Positions 59,773 to 64,000 of a stretch of 64,000 nucleotides of DNA are shown here, in pieces; positions within the stretch are counted from its first letter, which is position 1; every line of letters begins with the position of its first letter. The notes below the pieces were generated by a model. That model searched no databases. It saw only the letters and a list, made by a program, of their open reading frames with translations, and had not been told where the DNA came from. The stretch is from positions 11,093-75,092 of the forward strand of contig JBMNOY010000003.1 of NCBI GenBank assembly GCA_050943315.1, given 5' to 3'. Position numbers and translations under genes: made by a program. The DNA is from JBDKUD01 sp050943315 (GTDB lineage Bacteria; Bacillota; Syntrophomonadia; Syntrophomonadales; Syntrophomonadaceae).

Positions 59773-61677
59773 GTGGTACAGTACTTGGTAAAACACCGGC
59801 TCCCACAAGCCGAGGAGCAAAGCGGGGAGCTAATGATAAAAGAAAGGGTGGATTCATTATATACGCAGCTGAATAAACTTTACGGGGCACAGAGGTTAAT
59901 TCTAAAGGCCAGTAAACTAGATGCGGTTAGCTTAATGAATTCCGAGCGCATTGAGGAACGGGTTTTGGCTTTACAAAAACTGTTGGAGAGCAATCCCACT
60001 TTAAACCAAATGCCTGCCTTCCAGGAAATCCCTGCAGTGCTGAATCGTTTAGAAGAGCTGTTGTCGGAGCAATGTGTTCGCCAGGTTGCCGAAGATAATC
60101 TCCAACGAAAAATTGAAAAGAGAATAGCGGAAAAATACGACGAATATGTTAAAGACATTAAATTACAAATTCTTAAAGAGTATAATTTTACTCCGGAAAA
60201 TGCCACAACCCTTAAAAAGCTGGGCAAACTGGAGAAGATGGAGAGGATTGGCCTAAACCGCACCGCCCTGGAAGTTTTGCGCCCGGTAACCATAAATGAA
60301 GTTATCGGACAGGATAAAGCGGTGCGAGCACTGGTGGCCCGGCTCAATACACCTTTTCCGCAACATATATTATTGTATGGCCCTCCGGGGGTGGGCAAAA
60401 CCTCCTGTGCCCGGATGGCTTTGAATATGGTCAAAGGCAAGTCAGGCAGCGTTTTCCGGGAAGACGCCCCTTTTGTCGAGGTTGACGGCACTACATTAAG
60501 ATGGGATCCGCGAGAATCCACCAATCCTCTGCTGGGTTCAGTTCATGATCCCATTTATCAGGGTGCCAAAAAAGAATTAGCCGAGGAAGGGATACCTGAA
60601 CCTAAACCGGGACTGGTTTCCCAGGCCCATGGAGGCATCTTGTTTATTGATGAAATCGGGGATATGGACCCGATGCTGCAAAACAAACTTTTAAAGGTAT
60701 TGGAAGATAAACGGGTTTATTTTGAGTCTTCCTATTATGACCCCCAGAATAAAAGAATTCCGCAATATATTAAACAGATGTTTGAAAAAGGGGTACCGGC
60801 CGATTTTATTTTAATAGGAGCTACAACCAAAAGCCCGGAGGAGATAAACCCGGCTTTCAGATCCCGGTGCATGGAGATATTTTTTGAACCGCTGGGTCCT
60901 AATGATATTAAACTAATTGTTACTCGTTCCGCAGCCAAGCTTAATCTCAGTATTGAAGAAGGGGTTGCCGAGCTAATAAGTGACTATGCTCTGGATGGAC
61001 GTACTGCCAACAAGTTACTGGTTAGTGCCTATGGTTATGCCAGTAATCAATGGCCTGCCGCACCGGGCCGCATAAAGGTAACCTGTCAGCATATAACCGA
61101 AGCCATTCAGAATAGCAGGATTTATCCCTTTCATGCGGTTAAAGCTTCTCCCGGTGCGGAAGTGGGCAAAGTATTTGGGCTGGGTGCCATTGGATATCTG
61201 GGTACCCTAATTGAGCTGGAAGCGGTTGCTTTTCCCAGCCAAACGGTCGGGGAGGGGCAGATAAGATTTAATGATACCGCAGGTACCATGGCCAGGGATT
61301 CAGTCTTTAATGCGGCCTCAGTGTTCCGCCAGGAAACAGGCGAGAATCTAAGCAATTATGATGTCCATATAAATATAGTAGGGGGCGGCAAAGTAGACGG
61401 ACCTTCAGCTGGAAGCGCGATTTACCTTGCGATTATGAGTGCGGTGAAACAACTGCCGGTCTGGCAGGATGTCGCTCTCACCGGGGAACTTTCTATTCAA
61501 GGACGGGTTAAACCAGTAGGGTCGATTTATGAAAAAATTTATGGCGCCCGGCAGGCGGGAATAAATAAAATGATAATTCCCTGCGATAACCTGCAGGATG
61601 TTCCGGCAGGAATCCGGGGAATGGAGATAATACCGGTAAGACATATTAGTGAAGTATATCAACATATCTTCAGGTGA
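59773..61677 (+). CDS. lonC: Lon-family protease LonC (spore-associated)
   Basis: 634-residue Lon-family ATP-dependent protease of the LonC type, found in a subset of spore formers and close to forespore LonB. A helical N-terminal region (about 1-165) is followed by an AAA+ module with Walker A LLYGPPGVGKTSCARM and Walker B ILFIDEIGDM, then a C-terminal Lon protease domain with the catalytic serine in GPSAGSAIYLA and the lysine in GRVKPVGSIYEK. The start is GTG 59773 with AGGAGG upstream. In many related genomes dnaB lies in this region; it is absent here. Confidence 0.92.
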   Translation: MVQYLVKHRLPQAEEQSGELMIKERVDSLYTQLNKLYGAQRLILKASKLDAVSLMNSERIEERVLALQKLLESNPTLNQMPAFQEIPAVLNRLEELLSEQCVRQVAEDNLQRKIEKRIAEKYDEYVKDIKLQILKEYNFTPENATTLKKLGKLEKMERIGLNRTALEVLRPVTINEVIGQDKAVRALVARLNTPFPQHILLYGPPGVGKTSCARMALNMVKGKSGSVFREDAPFVEVDGTTLRWDPRESTNPLLGSVHDPIYQGAKKELAEEGIPEPKPGLVSQAHGGILFIDEIGDMDPMLQNKLLKVLEDKRVYFESSYYDPQNKRIPQYIKQMFEKGVPADFILIGATTKSPEEINPAFRSRCMEIFFEPLGPNDIKLIVTRSAAKLNLSIEEGVAELISDYALDGRTANKLLVSAYGYASNQWPAAPGRIKVTCQHITEAIQNSRIYPFHAVKASPGAEVGKVFGLGAIGYLGTLIELEAVAFPSQTVGEGQIRFNDTAGTMARDSVFNAASVFRQETGENLSNYDVHINIVGGGKVDGPSAGSAIYLAIMSAVKQLPVWQDVALTGELSIQGRVKPVGSIYEKIYGARQAGINKMIIPCDNLQDVPAGIRGMEIIPVRHISEVYQHIFR

Positions 61678-61696
61678 CCGGCCTAAAGCGGTCATG

Positions 61697-61725
61697 TTGA
61701 CACCCTTTAGCACTTTTGCTAATAT
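61697..61725 (+). promoter_or_regulatory. Promoter of purA
   Basis: TTGACA (61697-61702), a 17-base spacer and TAATAT (61720-61725), about 65 bases before the purA start. Confidence 0.75.
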
Positions 61726-61789
61726 TAGTGTGCTGGTCATTAGAGGATAAATGAGCTTTTACCGGCAAATGAAACCAGGGGGTGCGCCT

Positions 61790-63064
61790 ATGGCGACGGT
61801 TGTATTAGTTGGGGCTCAATGGGGGGACGAAGGTAAAGGTAAGATAACTGATTTTCTGGCCCAGGAGGCTGATTGTGTCGTACGATACCAGGGCGGCAGC
61901 AATGCGGGGCATACCGTAGAGGTTAACGACCAGAAGTTTATGCTCCATTTAATACCATCGGGCATTTTATACCCTGATAAAATGTGCATTGTTGGCAATG
62001 GTGTCGTAGTAGACATGGAAAAAATAATCGAAGAAATAAAGGGTTTGCAAAAACAGGGGATTGATACCGGAAACCTGCGCTTAAGTTTTCGGGCTCCGGT
62101 AGTTATGCCTTATCATAAGAAGATTGATGAAGTACAGGATCGCAATAATAAAATCGGTACCACCAAGAGAGGTATCGGACCAGCTTACGAAGATAAAATC
62201 AATCGTACCGGGTTCAGGATCTGCGATCTCTTGGATGAAGTAAGCTATAAAGAACGGCTCAAAATCACCGTTGAATATAAAAACAAGATACTAAAGGCTA
62301 TTTATGGGGAAGAGGGATTTGATTACCAGGAGATTTGGGAACAAACCATCAGTCAGGTAAAACAGCTGCAAAGATATCTGGCAGATACGTCACTGCTTGT
62401 TCACGAGGCGATTAAAGAGGGGAAAAAAGTACTCTTTGAAGGCGCTCAGGGAACTCTGTTAGACATTGACCACGGGACTTATCCTTTTGTTACCTCATCA
62501 AACCCCATAGCCGGAGGTGCTTGCACGGGGACGGGGATAGGACCTGCTTATATCGAAAAAGTAATCGGCATTGCCAAGGCCTATACCACCCGCGTCGGAG
62601 AAGGCCCTTTTCCCACCGAGCTTGATGGCCCCGACGGGGTACTCTTGCGCGAAAAAGGAGCCGAATTCGGTACTACTACCGGGAGACCGCGCCGGTGCGG
62701 ATGGCTGGATGCGGTAGTTCTGCGTTACTCAGCACGTATCAACGGACTTACTCATCTGGCGATAACCAAATTAGATGTTTTGGATAGTTTCCCCACCATC
62801 AAGATTTGTGTAGCTTATCGTTACCGCGGCCAACTCCTGTATGAGTTCCCGGACCGGGTAGGGGTGCTGCAGCAGTGTGAACCGGAATATATTGAAATGC
62901 CTGGCTGGCAGCAGGATACCACGGGCATTACCTGTTATGAGGATTTGCCTGCCAATACTAAGGCTTATATTAATAAAATAGAAGAACTTACCGGGGTCAA
63001 AAAAGCGATTATTGCGGTTGGTCCGCGACGGTCTCAGACTATTGTGACCGAAGCCATGTTCTAA
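61790..63064 (+). CDS. purA: Adenylosuccinate synthetase
   Basis: Catalyses IMP + Asp + GTP to adenylosuccinate in AMP synthesis. 424 residues from ATG 61790: TVVLVGAQWGDEGKGKITDFLA is the active-site loop, and FEGAQGTLLDIDHGTYPFVTSSN and TTTGRPRRCGWLDAVVLRY are family signatures. GGGGGTG lies seven to eight bases upstream; the frame is open to 61751. Confidence 0.97.
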   Translation: MATVVLVGAQWGDEGKGKITDFLAQEADCVVRYQGGSNAGHTVEVNDQKFMLHLIPSGILYPDKMCIVGNGVVVDMEKIIEEIKGLQKQGIDTGNLRLSFRAPVVMPYHKKIDEVQDRNNKIGTTKRGIGPAYEDKINRTGFRICDLLDEVSYKERLKITVEYKNKILKAIYGEEGFDYQEIWEQTISQVKQLQRYLADTSLLVHEAIKEGKKVLFEGAQGTLLDIDHGTYPFVTSSNPIAGGACTGTGIGPAYIEKVIGIAKAYTTRVGEGPFPTELDGPDGVLLREKGAEFGTTTGRPRRCGWLDAVVLRYSARINGLTHLAITKLDVLDSFPTIKICVAYRYRGQLLYEFPDRVGVLQQCEPEYIEMPGWQQDTTGITCYEDLPANTKAYINKIEELTGVKKAIIAVGPRRSQTIVTEAMF

Positions 63065-63107
63065 TCTATTTGAATGAGCCTGGAAAACATGATAAAATGC
63101 AATAAAA

Positions 63108-63182
63108 GGGCGCATAACTCAGCGGGAGAGTGCCACCTTCACACGGTGGAAGTCGTAGGTTCGAACCCTATTGCGCCCACCA
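63108..63182 (+). tRNA. tRNA-Val(CAC)
   Basis: 75 bases with encoded CCA. Acceptor GGGCGCA/TGCGCCC, anticodon stem CCACC/GGTGG around TTCACAC (anticodon CAC, reads GUG), T arm GTAGGTTCGAACCCTAT. Confidence 0.96.
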
Positions 63183-63194
63183 TATAAAGTCAGT

Positions 63195-63226
63195 AATGGC
63201 GAGGTTTTAAAGCCCCGCCATTTTTA
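63195..63226 (+). terminator. Terminator after tRNA-Val
   Basis: AATGGCGAGG (63195-63204) pairs with CCCCGCCATT (63213-63222), followed by TTTATT. Confidence 0.8.
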
Positions 63227-63796
63227 TTGCTTTTGAATTGAAATAAACTGAACGTAAATGATAAACATGTCTTAATGTTCCCCCCGAAAAGCTTTTGATT
63301 TCAGAATCATATGAATAAATAATACAATATCGAGTTTTCATTAATGCATAGATAAGATTTGTATAGAGCCTATTTTTAATATAGAAAATTAAAGGATAAT
63401 GAATATCTTATTCGTGCATGATACAAAAAAAGGTGCTAAGGATACCGATAGTAATCCGAGTAGTAATTAAAAAAGGTATTAAGTAAAGAAGTCTATATAA
63501 TTAATAGTTTAGGTATTAACTTAGCAAAGATATGCAAAATATTAGAAGAAGTAGGATTATCCACATGTTGAAAACGTGAGCAACTATAGAGAAAGTCGCG
63601 GATTTTTTAGGTAGGCAATCCCAAGCTGATCTAACTTGCTTTAAAGATTAAAAGTCAAGAGAATGAAAGAAATTAAATAGAATCAAAAAAGCCCCCTTCG
63701 TGGAGAAGTACCATGAGGGGGTTGTTTAATTTATCTGACATTAGATAGCAAAAAGAAGCTTTGCATTAAGGTAAATAAAGGAATGATATATTATAG
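63227..63796. other. AT-rich stretch without a gene, between tRNA-Val and an IS element
   Basis: About 570 bases with no supported gene. A terminator-like stem, CCCCCTTCGTGG/CCATGAGGGGG (63692-63721), is followed on the minus strand by CTTTTTTG. A perfect TTATCCACA (63557-63565) is present but is isolated. Confidence 0.5.
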
Positions 63797-64000
63797 TGAC
63801 CCCCGTTGTCAAGACACATTTTTGAAGAGAATAAGCTAAATGTATCCCTCCCTTGTTTAAGATGCTAATTTTACTGAGTTTTGCATATGGATATCCACCG
63901 GGCATTTATATTCAAGCGACTCATGAAGCCGCTGCTCATTGTAAAACCGTATGTATTGATTAAGGCCTCTGCGCAGAGATTTGGGATTTTCATATTCGTT
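63797..64000 (-). mobile_element. Right end of an IS3-family insertion sequence
   Basis: A terminal-repeat-like sequence, TGACCCCCGTTGTCAAGACA, starts at 63797, directly outside the transposase stop. The rest of the element, including its other end, lies beyond the window. Confidence 0.75.
63857..64000 (-). CDS. IS3-family transposase (OrfB), C-terminal part, cut by the window end
   Basis: Only the last 47 codons are inside the window. They read NEYENPKSLRRGLNQYIRFYN, then EQRLHESLEYKCPVDIH, the C-terminus of IS3-family DDE integrases (rve domain: the Y-I-x-x-Y-N-x-x-R-x-H-x-S-L motif). The stop TAA is at 63857-63859. The frame is intact up to the edge. Confidence 0.9.
   Translation of the reverse strand, partial: NEYENPKSLRRGLNQYIRFYNEQRLHESLEYKCPVDIHMQNSVKLAS

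Noticed and set aside
59880..60524. 214-codon minus-strand frame inside lonC
   Set aside because: It is antisense to strongly conserved LonC sequence, including Walker A, and has no recognisable domain.
63557..63565. Perfect DnaA box TTATCCACA
   Set aside because: It is single and about 43 kb from dnaA; one exact 9-mer is expected by chance in a window of this size.

Overview
The window is about 64 kb of chromosome around the replication origin of an anaerobic, endospore-forming Firmicute, most likely of the Clostridia. Gene content and order resemble the Syntrophomonas type, but I cannot name the species. The supports are the order gyrA-gyrB-remB-recF-dnaN-dnaA / rpmH-rnpA-yidD-yidC-jag-mnmE-mnmG-rsmG-noc-parA-parB with two parS sites, spore genes (a GerA-type receptor operon, yyaC, lonC), and a selenocysteine system. 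Gene strand switches at about 20.9 kb, as expected for leading-strand genes diverging from oriC.

Left arm, 0-19 kb, mostly minus strand. A LysE-type exporter and a GerA/GerC/GerB operon come first. A serine block follows: four tRNA-Ser genes, two tRNA-Arg genes, tadA, serS, serA and a class V aminotransferase, led by a T-box whose specifier (UCC) and antiterminator bulge (UGGC) both fit tRNA-Ser(GGA), which is encoded in the block. Then come the PLP synthase genes pdxT/pdxS and gyrA, gyrB, remB, recF, dnaN and dnaA. DnaA-box-like sites lie on both sides of dnaA, suggesting a bipartite origin.

Middle, 21-44 kb, mostly plus strand. After rpmH to parB come an SDR gene lying between the two parS sites, larC, an M23 peptidase, a bactofilin, a phosphoribosyltransferase, yyaC, a YkvI-type membrane protein, selA and selB. 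These are followed by three genes related to 2-hydroxyacyl-CoA dehydratase components and their ATP-dependent activase.

Right arm, 44-64 kb. A complete branched-chain amino acid type ABC transporter (livJHMGF) is followed by a CBS-ACT protein, selC (tRNA-Sec), a 45-residue arginine-rich protein gene, a minus-strand operon (DUF2294 gene plus zinc alcohol dehydrogenase) with an unassigned attenuator-like leader, cvpA, an M18 aminopeptidase, and selD. selD is read through an in-frame UGA with a SECIS-like hairpin. Then come rpsF-ssb-rpsR, rplI, lonC, purA and tRNA-Val. The window ends inside an IS3-family element.

Most worth checking: (1) three otherwise intact genes (remB, an SDR gene, a YkvI-like gene) have no AUG/GUG/UUG at the expected start and instead carry AUA at ideal distance from a strong ribosome binding site, and a fourth (DUF951) may start at ACG; (2) a tiny protamine-like Arg/Cys protein; (3) the unassigned leader RNA before the DUF2294 gene; (4) a family of long palindromic intergenic elements sharing the end AATAGACGC.
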